This document shows positions 27,101-34,411 of a stretch of 64,000 bases of DNA, one piece after another. The notes beneath the pieces are model-generated. The model ran no database searches, had not been told where the DNA came from, and saw only the letters and a list, made by a program, of their open reading frames with translations. The stretch comes from UBA1737 sp964541525 (GTDB taxonomy: Bacteria; Bacillota_I; Bacilli_A; ML615J-28; CAG-313), in the NCBI GenBank assembly GCA_964541525.1, contig CAZIQF010000001.1:62001-126000 (forward strand). The letters are read 5' to 3'. A program made the position numbers and the translations under genes. Within the stretch, counting starts at the first letter, position 1. Each line of letters opens with the position of its first letter.

Positions 27101-28342
27101 ATCCACATTGGGATTAAAGAAAGCCGCCGCTTTACAGTGAGCAATAGTTTCAACTTCGCCTTCATCTAAATTAAACGCAGTTTTAAGTAATGCTTCACCA
27201 TAACCAGTAGAACAACTTCTAACAATTTTGACATCAGTTGGCATTAATTCTTTTAATTCTTTAATAGCATTAATACAAGCTTTAATCGGATTACCTAAGT
27301 TGTTGGTGTAATAAGAATAAAGTAAACTACCATCTTCAGCAATCATTGCCACTTTCGTTGTCGTTGATCCAGCATCAATTCCCAAAAAAGCATTACCATG
27401 ATATTCTTTTAGTGGTTTTTTCTTTAATACCGCTTTTTGATGTCTTGTTAAGAACTCATGATATTCATCTTCATCTTTAAAAAGAGGATCAAGCCGTTTA
27501 ATTTCCATTTCAACTTTAACCCCTTGTTTTAATTGTTCAATAATCTTGCATAAAGAATGAGTTGATTCTTCTTTTGCATTAAGTGCAGAACCTAAAGCAG
27601 CAAAAAGGTGAGAATTATCTGGATCGATAATCTGATCAGGAGTTAATTTTAATGTTCTAATAAATGCTTTTTTTAGTTCCGACATATAATGAAGTGGTCC
27701 ACCTAAAAAGGCTACACACCCACGAATTGGTTTACCACAGGCCAAACCCGAAATCGTTTGATTCACAACTGCTTGATAAATTGATGCAGCTAAGTCTTCT
27801 TTAGTCGCTCCTTCATTAATCAAAGGTTGGATATCCGTTTTCGCAAAAACACCACAACGAGCAGCAATGGGATAAATCTCATGATAACCTTTTGCAAGTT
27901 CATTTAAACCAGTTGCATCTGTTTGTAAAAGTGATGCCATTTGGTCGATAAAAGAACCGGTTCCACCAGCACATACGCCATTCATTCGTTCTTCTATTGA
28001 GTTACCAAAATAAATAATTTTGGCATCTTCACCACCTAATTCAATCGCTACATCTGTCTTTGGTGCTATCTTTTTAATTGATTTAGTTGTTGCAACAACT
28101 TCTTGAATAAAACTAATATTTAAAGCTTTACCCAAACTCATAGCTCCTGATCCCGTAACTTTTGTGGCAATTTCGATATCTTCACCAAAAGATTCATATG
28201 CTTCTTCTAACAAATTTTTTAATGTTTCTTGAGGATGAGAACAGTGCCTTTGATATTTCCCAAAAATCATGTTTTCTGTTTCATCTAAGAAAACCACTTT
28301 AACCGTAGTTGACCCAATATCTATACCCAAATAATATTTCAT
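24116..28342 (-). CDS. Giant acyl-CoA dehydratase activase-related protein
   Basis: About 1408 residues. Two tandem BcrA/BadF-type ASKHA ATPase domains: GIDIGSTTVKVVFLDETEN with ELGGEDAK and GTGSFIDQ (about 1-270), and LGIDAGSTTTKVAMIAEDG with DIGGQDMKCIK and ACSSGCGSF (about 320-590). Then a Cys-rich segment (CKGCTNNCMLTI) and DUF2229/HgdB-like regions to the end. ATPases of this family drive electrons to low-potential Fe-S sites of 2-hydroxyacyl-CoA dehydratases. No dehydratase subunits are nearby, so the partner is unknown. The start follows GAGGTGA. Confidence 0.9.
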   Translation of the reverse strand: MKYYLGIDIGSTTVKVVFLDETENMIFGKYQRHCSHPQETLKNLLEEAYESFGEDIEIATKVTGSGAMSLGKALNISFIQEVVATTKSIKKIAPKTDVAIELGGEDAKIIYFGNSIEERMNGVCAGGTGSFIDQMASLLQTDATGLNELAKGYHEIYPIAARCGVFAKTDIQPLINEGATKEDLAASIYQAVVNQTISGLACGKPIRGCVAFLGGPLHYMSELKKAFIRTLKLTPDQIIDPDNSHLFAALGSALNAKEESTHSLCKIIEQLKQGVKVEMEIKRLDPLFKDEDEYHEFLTRHQKAVLKKKPLKEYHGNAFLGIDAGSTTTKVAMIAEDGSLLYSYYTNNLGNPIKACINAIKELKELMPTDVKIVRSCSTGYGEALLKTAFNLDEGEVETIAHCKAAAFFNPNVDCVLDIGGQDMKCIKVKNHIVDNVILNEACSSGCGSFIENFATSLSLTAKEFAETAIYASKPIDLGTRCTVFMNSNVKQAQKEGASVSDISAGLAYSVVKNAIYKVIKLVNKDDLGSNIVVQGGTFYNHAVLRALEKVLEKDVVCPDISGIMGAFGAALIAKETYNGNPTSMLELDDIINLKYHTTVTRCKGCTNNCMLTINSFNDTRKYITGNRCEKAFGKTDSTNNDLNLFKYKQKRYFDYEPLRIEEAYRGEIGIPRVLNLYENYPFWATFFKQLGFRVILSPFSNKKIYELGIESIPSESECYPAKLAHGHVKWLIDNGVKNIFHPCVFYEKQEHKCAQNHYNCPMVISYPENLKNNVDELSTQNINYLRPFIAFTSLDTVTNRLVDFCKSTWNISKVEVIKAAKAAWEESNQARQDLINEGRSVLNKMRNLGLTGIVLAGRPYHLDPEINHGIPELISSYNFAVFTEDSLPIDFKVSRPLRVLDQWSYHSRLYNAAEMVAKADDLELIQLNSFGCGLDAITTDQVADILEANNKLYTVLKIDEVNNLGAIRIRIRSLIAAIKMRRNQNIKPIYHDITYHRTEYTKAMNDSQYTILAPQMSPIHFTILESLMKSKGYNVVVLDNDNKKAIDTGLKYVNNDACYPSIVVVGQIMDAVLSGKYDTNRLAIFMSQTGGCCRASNYVGFIRRALDKTGYSHIPVVSVSTAGLEKNSGFKLSLDLLIPLVKGLVYGDLLMRCLYRTRPYEKNSGSANKLYQKLNAICIDSLVNKHSKYSYKDVCKLIVKEFDLLELDETKKKPRIGIVGEILVKYMPLANNQLVEVLEKENCEVVVPDLIDFFNYGFYNGLYKEKYLGAKKQTKYVSEIALGFVKYLRKPAIEALKSSNRFIPPCDIYHLAEVTKPIISIGNQSGEGWFLTGEMVELLTSGVENIVCIQPFACLPNHVVGKGVIKKLKENYPNANIVAVDYDPGASSVNQLNRIKLMLATALERIK

Positions 28343-28444
28343 AGTATCACCTCGACAAATAGTTATTATATCCGACAAATTTTAACTATTTTTTAACATT
28401 TTTTGATTATACCACAATAAATTATTTTTTAAAAAAAGAACGCA

Positions 28445-28484
28445 TTAAAAAAAGATAAACTAGTAAACTACACTAATTTATCTT
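28445..28484 (-). terminator. Terminator of the P-loop kinase gene
   Basis: Minus-strand stem AAGATAAA-TAGT/ACTA-TTTATCTT (one internal mismatch) followed by a T7 run, about 90 bases beyond the stop. The stretch 28343-28573 otherwise holds the activase promoter region (TGGTATAAT near 28405) and AT-rich 3' sequence with no gene that I can support. Confidence 0.75.
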
Positions 28485-28573
28485 ATGAACCAATCATAAT
28501 ATTTTCAACTTAAATAACTAACAATCATCTAGGTTATCTCAATTTTTGTTAGATTGATGATCTTAAACTTAAA

Positions 28574-29065
28574 TTAATTATTTTGGTTATCTTTAACTAA
28601 TTCTTCTACAATTTTTGAATCTTTAACAATCAAAATCTTGACAAAACCTTCTTCAAAAGTTGGTGGGATTAATCTTTCACTATAAGAATAAACAACTTCT
28701 GGTGGTAAAGGTAACTCTCCTTCTATTTTATTTCTTTCAACTACACGTTTATAACATTCATTTTTATCAGTTTCAAAGAAATAAGCACAAACTTCAGGAG
28801 TAATTCCAAATTTTGATACCTCATCAATAAATCTTTTTCTAACCTTGGGTGTAATACTAGTCGCATCAAAGATTAATTCAATGTTATTCTTCACGTTAAT
28901 TGCCACTTGTTCATAAACTAACTTCCACACTAGAGTTTCATCAATTCCTGGATGACTTTTTCGAACACTATCGGTAGATACAATACAAGCATTAATCGTT
29001 GGAGCGAAACTTTTCGCAAAAGTTGTCTTTCCCGAGCCTTGAATCCCAATTAACATATGAATCAT
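28574..29065 (-). CDS. P-loop nucleotide kinase-like protein (AAA_33 type)
   Basis: 163 residues: Walker A GIQGSGKTT at about residues 7-15, STDSVRKSHPG, Walker B-like FDATSITPKVRKRFID, and a lid with ERNKIEG. This is the layout of polynucleotide-kinase/Zeta-toxin-like small P-loop kinases (AAA_33), which phosphorylate nucleic-acid ends or small metabolites. The substrate cannot be assigned. GGAGAAAG precedes the ATG. Stands alone between the amino-acid transporter and the activase. Confidence 0.75.
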   Translation of the reverse strand: MIHMLIGIQGSGKTTFAKSFAPTINACIVSTDSVRKSHPGIDETLVWKLVYEQVAINVKNNIELIFDATSITPKVRKRFIDEVSKFGITPEVCAYFFETDKNECYKRVVERNKIEGELPLPPEVVYSYSERLIPPTFEEGFVKILIVKDSKIVEELVKDNQNN

Positions 29066-29130
29066 ATATCTTTCTCCATCTTTTTATAAATTTAATTATT
29101 AATCTAATTGTATCATATTTTGGCAAATTT

Positions 29131-29955
29131 TCATAATACTTTACTTAAAAACTCTTGTAATCTTGGCGTTTGTGGATGTTCAAAAATTGCTTCTGGTGTT
29201 CCTTGTTCAACAATTTTACCTTGATCCATAAATAAAATGCGATCTGCTATTTCTTTAGCAAAATTCATTTCATGGGTAACAATCACCATTGTAATATTAG
29301 CTTGGGATACTTTTTTAATTAGTTCTAATACTTCTTTAACCATTTCAGGATCTAATGCTGAAGTTGGTTCATCAAATAAAATGACTTTCGGATTCATCAT
29401 TAAGGTTCTAACGATTGCAATTCGTTGTTTTTGCCCACCAGATAATTGCGATGGATAGTTATCTGCCACATTTATTAGGTTAATTTTATTTAAATATTCA
29501 ATCGCCTCTGTTTTAATTTGGGCTTTCAGTTGTTTAATAGTTGTATTAATCACTCGTTTTTGCTTTTTATTTTTTCTAAATAAATTAGTAAAACCTAAAA
29601 AGAAATTATATCGATAATCTTTTTTTAGTGCTTTAACCTTAAGATAGGTTGGGACATAAGTAATATTTTCTAAAACTGTTAGATGATTAAACAAATTAAA
29701 ATGTTGGAACACCATCCCCATTTTTGTCCGTACTTCGTTAATATCTACTTTAAACGATGTAATATCTTGATTTTCAAAAATGATTTGACCACTTGTTGGA
29801 TCAACAATACAATTCAAACATCTAAGTAAGGTGCTTTTACCTGATCCAGATGGACCGATAATACAAACTTTTTCACCAGCGTTAATCTTAACTGACACAT
29901 TATCTAAAATCGTTATATTATCATATTTTTTGGTTAAATTAATGACGTCGATCAC
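29131..29955 (-). CDS. Polar amino acid ABC transporter ATP-binding protein
   Basis: 274 residues of the GlnQ/HisP family: Walker A GPSGSGKST, Q-loop VFQHFNLF, signature LSGGQKQRI and Walker B VILFDEPTSALDP. A basic insertion of roughly 35-40 residues (about 105-145, including NLFRKNKKQKR) separates Q-loop and signature, where usual members have a short helix. The start is GTG 29953-29955, with GGAG upstream, and overlaps the permease gene by 17 bases. It energises the fused receptor-permease next to it. Confidence 0.9.
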   Translation of the reverse strand: MIDVINLTKKYDNITILDNVSVKINAGEKVCIIGPSGSGKSTLLRCLNCIVDPTSGQIIFENQDITSFKVDINEVRTKMGMVFQHFNLFNHLTVLENITYVPTYLKVKALKKDYRYNFFLGFTNLFRKNKKQKRVINTTIKQLKAQIKTEAIEYLNKINLINVADNYPSQLSGGQKQRIAIVRTLMMNPKVILFDEPTSALDPEMVKEVLELIKKVSQANITMVIVTHEMNFAKEIADRILFMDQGKIVEQGTPEAIFEHPQTPRLQEFLSKVL

Positions 29956-31483
29956 TAGCGGCTAATCTCCTTTCTACTAATTTAATAATTATTGATATGA
30001 TGATGACTAATACAATGTAAATTAATGCCATCACTAAGTATGGAATAATTACGCTATAAGTATTAGTACCAATCGTATTGAATGCCGTATATAAGTCCAC
30101 TACAGTAATGAAACTTACAACTGATGTTTCTTTTATAAGTGTAATTAATTCATTACCAAGTGTTGGTAAAATATTTTTAATTGCTTGAGGAATAATAATT
30201 TTTACCATTGTAGCATGATAACTTAAGCCTAAAGCACGACCTGCTTCTAGTTGCCCGACATCCACTGCATTAATTCCACCACGCATAATTTCCGAAACAT
30301 AGGCAGCACTATTTAAACCAAAGACAATAATCGCTACTAATAAAGATGAAACATTCGTAACATTTAAAAGCGGTAACAAAACATAATAAGCAAGTAATAA
30401 TTGAACAACAATTGGTGTTCCTCTGAAAATAGCAACATAACAAGTGCCAATTTTATCGGCAATGCGAACCAATAATTTATATTTAGGTGCTACTTTAATT
30501 AAAGCAATGATTGTACCCAATATAATTCCAATCAATAATCCAATTATTGCAATAACGATTGTATTTCTTAATCCGGTTAAAATTAATTTTTGGAAATTAG
30601 CTTGTGCCACACTATCAATAAAAATATCGATCCTCTTTTGTTCTTGATTGAGACCATTCATCATGATTGCACCAGGTGCTTCATCAACAATGACACAATC
30701 AATAATTCCATTTTGTAAATCGGTTAACGCCAGTTGGGAAGTTTTATATCCACTCTGTTTAACATTAGAAAAGCCATTAAATCCTAATGCTTGATCTCCT
30801 ATTACATACCAATTAGCAGTTGTTCCAAATTGATAACCTACTTTTAAATCATTTGTACTATTAATAACTATTTCTATTTCTTCTTTTGTTGAACATTGAT
30901 CAAATAGCGGATTAGTTGCTTGAACAATTAATTTTTGTGATGCTTGATAATAAGGATTCGTAAAATCACATACTTGTTTTCTTTCACTCGTAGCTGTCAT
31001 TCCCGCCATTCCCATATCCGAAAAGCCAGCATTGACATCACTTAAAATTGCATCAAAATCAATATTTTTAATTATTAATTCTAGTTCATACTTTTTAGCA
31101 AATCTCGCTGCAATTTCAATATCAATTCCATAAGCTTTCCCACCATCAATATATTCAAATGGTTCAAATGGACAATTCGTTGCAATAACAAAATTATCAT
31201 CTGTATTGGTAACACTCCCTCTAGATAAAGGGTATCCATTTAACTCTTGATTTGATGAGAAATACATTTCAATAATCTCAGTTAATTCACCATTTAAAGT
31301 AATTTGATCTAAGAATGAGTTAAACTGATTTGTTAATTCGGTATTCCCTTTTTTTACAGCAAAAGCATATTCTTCATTAGTTAAATCAATATCAACCATT
31401 TTCAGTTGATGATTAGTTTTACTACATGAGCTTAAACTAATCATACTAATGATAATTAATAAATAAACTAATATTTTTTTCAT
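29939..31483 (-). CDS. Fused amino-acid binding lipoprotein and ABC permease
   Basis: 514 residues. A lipoprotein signal (SLSSCSK, Cys20), a binding domain, then a His/Glu/Gln-type permease domain from about 300 (LTGLRNTIVIAIIGLLIG, FRGTPIVVQ, GLNSAAYVSEIMRGGI, ALGLSYHATM). The fusion resembles GlnP of lactic acid bacteria. Residues about 36-75 (YAFAVKKGNTELTNQFNSFL) look like the C-terminal end of a binding protein yet precede its first strand (VIATNCPFEPFEY), and the domain ends early before the permease, implying circular permutation. Its leader holds an attenuator-like structure. Substrate unknown. Confidence 0.85.
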   Translation of the reverse strand: MKKILVYLLIIISMISLSSCSKTNHQLKMVDIDLTNEEYAFAVKKGNTELTNQFNSFLDQITLNGELTEIIEMYFSSNQELNGYPLSRGSVTNTDDNFVIATNCPFEPFEYIDGGKAYGIDIEIAARFAKKYELELIIKNIDFDAILSDVNAGFSDMGMAGMTATSERKQVCDFTNPYYQASQKLIVQATNPLFDQCSTKEEIEIVINSTNDLKVGYQFGTTANWYVIGDQALGFNGFSNVKQSGYKTSQLALTDLQNGIIDCVIVDEAPGAIMMNGLNQEQKRIDIFIDSVAQANFQKLILTGLRNTIVIAIIGLLIGIILGTIIALIKVAPKYKLLVRIADKIGTCYVAIFRGTPIVVQLLLAYYVLLPLLNVTNVSSLLVAIIVFGLNSAAYVSEIMRGGINAVDVGQLEAGRALGLSYHATMVKIIIPQAIKNILPTLGNELITLIKETSVVSFITVVDLYTAFNTIGTNTYSVIIPYLVMALIYIVLVIIISIIIKLVERRLAASDRRH

Positions 31484-31492
31484 ATTATCTCC

Positions 31493-31602
31493 TTAAAAAA
31501 ACATCTAGAAAAGTAATACTATTCTAGATGTTAAAGAATCTTCTTTATTACAACTAGCTTATAATTATGTTAACTAATTCAAACTAATTGCATAATTATA
31601 AT
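31493..31602 (-). promoter_or_regulatory. Candidate attenuator/riboswitch leader of the fused amino-acid transporter
   Basis: The minus-strand RNA carries, in order: arm A (31591-31601) directly followed by arm B CAATTAG (31584-31590), then A' (31559-31569, perfect 11-bp complement of A), one base, and B' CTAGTTG (31551-31557, pairs with B), a possible H-type pseudoknot. B' can instead pair with ACATCTAG (31524-31531) around a perfect TAAAGAA/TTCTTTA hairpin, which would break the terminator AACATCTAGAA/TTCTAGATGTT (31500-31532). The stop-or-go switch is explicit. No known riboswitch class is recognised. Structures drawn by eye. Confidence 0.5.
31494..31532 (-). terminator. Terminator just upstream of the fused transporter gene
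   Basis: Perfect 11-bp stem AACATCTAGAA/TTCTAGATGTT (31500-31510 with 31522-31532) and a run of T, ending about 10 bases before the start codon and just before AAGGAG. It also ends metNIQ transcripts, for which no other terminator is seen. Confidence 0.85.
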
Positions 31603-31644
31603 CAAGGATTACTCCTATCTTTTTTTAATTTTTATTACAATACC

Positions 31645-31676
31645 ATTATAGCTTTTTTTGATAAAATATTATAGCA
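31645..31676 (-). promoter_or_regulatory. Tandem -10 elements upstream of the fused transporter leader
   Basis: TGCTATAAT (extended -10, hexamer 31668-31673) and a second TATAAT (31645-31650) on the minus strand, downstream of metQ; -35 boxes are weak. Either would start the leader RNA. Confidence 0.5.
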
Positions 31677-31689
31677 AAATGCAATTTTT

Positions 31690-32499
31690 TTAGAATGGAA
31701 TTACTGTTCCTTGATAATTATCATTAATATATTGTCTAATACTATCTTGAGATAATGCTTCAATTAATACTTTAATTGCTTCAGCTTCTTCATTACCTTC
31801 TTTTACAGCAATGATATTACCATAAGTAGTAGCAGCAACACTTTCTTTATCTTCTTGAGCAAGTAATTTATCATGTGCAATCTTTGCACTTTCAGCATAG
31901 TTACCATTAATTACTGCAATTTCTACTTCTGATAATTGAGCTGGAATACTAGCGGCTTCAAATGGAATAATTTCAAGGTTTAACGGATTTGATGTAATAT
32001 CATTAATATCAATTTCAAGTCCTTTACTTTCATTAACACTAATTAAACCTTTGGCAGCAAGTAATAAAAGAGCTCTAGCACGATTAGTTGCATCGTTAGG
32101 AATTGCAACTTTGGCACCACTTTGTAAATTGTCTAATGAACTTGCTTTTCCAGCATAAATTCCTAGTGGTTCATAATGCACTTGTAATACACTAACTAAA
32201 TGCGTATTATTTTGTTTATTGAAGTTATCTAAATATGGTTTGTGTTGGAAAAAGTTAGCATCTAATTCACCATCTTCTAAGGCAATATTAGGAACTACAT
32301 AATCATCATAAATTTTAATTTCTAATTCATAGCCTTTTGATTCAATATAACTTCTTGCTTCTTCTAAGATTTTTGCATGAGGATTAGCTGAAGCACCAAC
32401 GATGATTTTTTTATCATCAATCTTATTTTTAGCACAACTAGTAAGTACTAATGAAACAATACAAATTGTAATAAATAATAAACTTTTAATTTTTTTCAT
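31690..32499 (-). CDS. metQ: Methionine ABC transporter substrate-binding lipoprotein
   Basis: About 269 residues. Lipoprotein signal peptide with lipobox VLTSC, then the NlpA/MetQ domain: VGASANPHAKILE, YVVPNIALEDGELDANFFQHKPYLD, and AIPNDATNRARALLLL, all typical of D/L-methionine receptors. The start is ATG 32497-32499 after AGGAAA. It is the third gene of metN-metI-metQ under a methionine T-box. Confidence 0.95.
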   Translation of the reverse strand: MKKIKSLLFITICIVSLVLTSCAKNKIDDKKIIVGASANPHAKILEEARSYIESKGYELEIKIYDDYVVPNIALEDGELDANFFQHKPYLDNFNKQNNTHLVSVLQVHYEPLGIYAGKASSLDNLQSGAKVAIPNDATNRARALLLLAAKGLISVNESKGLEIDINDITSNPLNLEIIPFEAASIPAQLSEVEIAVINGNYAESAKIAHDKLLAQEDKESVAATTYGNIIAVKEGNEEAEAIKVLIEALSQDSIRQYINDNYQGTVIPF

Positions 32500-32503
32500 A
32501 ATC

Positions 32504-33178
32504 TTAATTTCCTTTTCTTTTATCAATTTTTTTGGCCAAATAATCAAAACAAGTTTGAATTACTTGAACGACAATAATTAGAACGATTAATACAATTATC
32601 ATAACATCTGTTCTAAAGTTATAATGACCTTGATACACTGCTGTGTATCCAAGTCCTCCCCCACCAACAGTTCCCGACATTGCTGAATAACCAACTAAAG
32701 TGATTAATGCAATCGAAACACCCCTAATTAGTGATGGTATACATTCTTTTAAGTATACCCGCATAATAATTTGTAAATTACTCGCCCCCATACAAACCGC
32801 TGCATCGATTACACCTTTAGGGATTTCTCTTAATGATTGTTCAACTAACCTTGCGATAAAAGGAGTTGAACCAATTACTAAAGGCACAATCATTCCTCTT
32901 ACACCTAGCGATGTACCTACAATGATTTTAGTAAAAGGAATTAATAGTACTAGTAAAATCAAAAATGGAATTGATCTTCCTAAATTAACAATCACTGATA
33001 AGATTTTATGAATAATACCATTAGGGTGTAAACCATCTTTATCCGTAATGACCATTAATACACCAATGGGAATCCCAAGCACATATGCACAGGCACAACT
33101 AATAAATGTCATTAAGAGTGTTTCAATTAAACTATCTAATAAATTTATACTACTTAAAAGTGAAATTAATTCTTTCAT
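32504..33178 (-). CDS. metI: Methionine ABC transporter permease
   Basis: 224 residues with about five membrane helices and the MetI signature FILLVLLIPFTK, STPFIARLVEQSLREIP, and the EAA-like loop AAVCMGASNLQIIMRVYLKE. It forms the membrane channel of the methionine importer with MetN. The ATG lies 1 base after the metN stop. Confidence 0.95.
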   Translation of the reverse strand: MKELISLLSSINLLDSLIETLLMTFISCACAYVLGIPIGVLMVITDKDGLHPNGIIHKILSVIVNLGRSIPFLILLVLLIPFTKIIVGTSLGVRGMIVPLVIGSTPFIARLVEQSLREIPKGVIDAAVCMGASNLQIIMRVYLKECIPSLIRGVSIALITLVGYSAMSGTVGGGGLGYTAVYQGHYNFRTDVMIIVLIVLIIVVQVIQTCFDYLAKKIDKRKGN

Positions 33179-33179
33179 T

Positions 33180-33932
33180 TTAAATTTCTTCCTTTCCTAA
33201 TAGTAATTTAGCAATTTCAGTTTGTGGATTATCCATTAAGTCTTTAACGGTACTTACTTCTTTAATACATCCACCATCTAAGACCGCAACTTCATCACAT
33301 AGTTTACTAACAACACTCATTTCATGGGTAATAATAATAATTGTGATTTTTAATGCTTTTTTTATTTCTTTTAACAAATTAACAATTTGATTAGTTGTAT
33401 ATGGATCTAACGCTGATGTTGGTTCATCTAATAATAAAATTTTTGGATTAGTTGCAAGTGCTCTCGCAATTGCTACCCGTTGCATTTGTCCGCCTGATAA
33501 CATTGAAGGATACGATAAAGCTTTATCACTTAGTCCAATTAATTCTAATAATTTGATTACTGTACGATTTATTTCTTCTTTATCTACCTTATTAATTTTT
33601 AATGGAAAAGCAATATTATTATAAATATTCTCTTGCATCAATAGATTATATCCTTGAAAGACAACACCTAAATTTTTTCTAAAAGATCTTACTTCTTTCT
33701 TAGATAATTCACTCAGATTTAGATCATCGACATAAATATTACCACTAGTTGGTTTTTCCAATAATGTTAATAGTTTTAAGAGTGTCGTTTTACCAGCACC
33801 AGATAAGCCAATAATTCCAAAAATGGTATCATCTTTGATTTCTAAATTTAAGTTATCAATAACAACAAAATCTTCTTTGTTCTTTTTATCAGTTGATTTA
33901 AAGCTTTTTGATAGATTTGATATTCTTATCAT
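33180..33932 (-). CDS. metN: Methionine ABC transporter ATP-binding protein, short form
   Basis: 250 residues: Walker A GLSGAGKTT, Q-loop VFQGYNLL, signature LSGGQMQRV and Walker B ILLLDEPTSALDP. Typical MetN proteins are about 340 residues and carry a C-terminal NIL/ACT-like domain that binds methionine to inhibit transport; it is absent here, the protein ending just after the D-loop/H-loop region. Uptake control is then expected mainly at the T-box. AAGGAGGG precedes the ATG. Confidence 0.92.
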   Translation of the reverse strand: MIRISNLSKSFKSTDKKNKEDFVVIDNLNLEIKDDTIFGIIGLSGAGKTTLLKLLTLLEKPTSGNIYVDDLNLSELSKKEVRSFRKNLGVVFQGYNLLMQENIYNNIAFPLKINKVDKEEINRTVIKLLELIGLSDKALSYPSMLSGGQMQRVAIARALATNPKILLLDEPTSALDPYTTNQIVNLLKEIKKALKITIIIITHEMSVVSKLCDEVAVLDGGCIKEVSTVKDLMDNPQTEIAKLLLGKEEI

Positions 33933-33950
33933 TTAATCCCTCCTTACAAA

Positions 33951-34240
33951 TAAAAAAACTCATCCTTTATTAATAAAGGACGAGTCAAAATTCACCCGTG
34001 TTACCACCTTTGTTCACCTATTTCTTACGAAAATAAGCCTCATCAAGTTCAATCCCTAAAGTTATTAAAAATATGTGGTATTATATTTTTCTTTAAGTTG
34101 TAAACTTTATCTCGATAACGGGAGAACCCGTAATAGCCTAAATATCGACTATTCAACTCCAAGACCATGTTCAGTAACTCTTCTTTATCTTATTTCCACC
34201 AACAAAGACTCTCTATATAAGCACGAAATTACTTACTCTT
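33951..34240 (-). promoter_or_regulatory. T-box leader, methionine-specific, controlling metNIQ
   Basis: The minus-strand leader contains a T-box bulge sequence AAGGTGGTAACACGGGTG (about 33993-34010), followed by a strong terminator (33958-33985). Stem I has the AGTAA element and, in the 3' side of its specifier loop, GAAC-ATG-G with the codon ATG at 34166-34168, so uncharged tRNA-Met is the effector. In the absence of charged tRNA-Met the antiterminator forms and metNIQ is made. This accounts for most of the gene-free stretch 33933-34411. Confidence 0.9.
33952..33985 (-). terminator. T-box terminator of the metNIQ leader
   Basis: 13-bp stem ATAAAGGAYGAGT type (33958-33970 with 33973-33985, one G-U pair), 2-base apical gap, and T7 on the minus strand. 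Confidence 0.9.
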
Positions 34241-34269
34241 CTTTTCAATGTTTTTAAATATACATCATC

Positions 34270-34298
34270 ATTATATACCATTATAACGATTTTTTCAT
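34270..34298 (-). promoter_or_regulatory. Promoter of the metNIQ T-box transcript
   Basis: Minus strand -35 ATGAAA about 17 bases before -10 TATAAT (34270-34275); another TATAAT lies about 9 bases further upstream. Confidence 0.6.
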
Positions 34299-34362
34299 TG
34301 AAAATGCTTTATTTATTTTAAAATAAAATCATCTATTTCTTTCTAATAAACTTGTCAAAAGA

Positions 34363-34402
34363 TTAGAAAAACTATCTCACATCATTTAGAAATGAGATAG
34401 TT
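34363..34402 (-). terminator. Terminator of the amidase lipoprotein gene
   Basis: Stem AACTATCTCA/TGAGATAGTT (34370-34379 with 34393-34402) followed by TTTTTC on the minus strand. Confidence 0.8.
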
Positions 34403-34411
34403 TATTTTTAA

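Noticed and set aside
28485..28573. AT-rich 3' region after the P-loop kinase gene, examined as a riboswitch
   Set aside because: Short complementary pieces (ATCATC/GATGAT) exist but there is no conserved core and it lies downstream of the gene, not before one.
33951..34240. SAM riboswitch upstream of metN
   Set aside because: The conserved AAGGTGGTAACACGGGTG and terminator are those of a T-box, and the specifier loop reads ATG.
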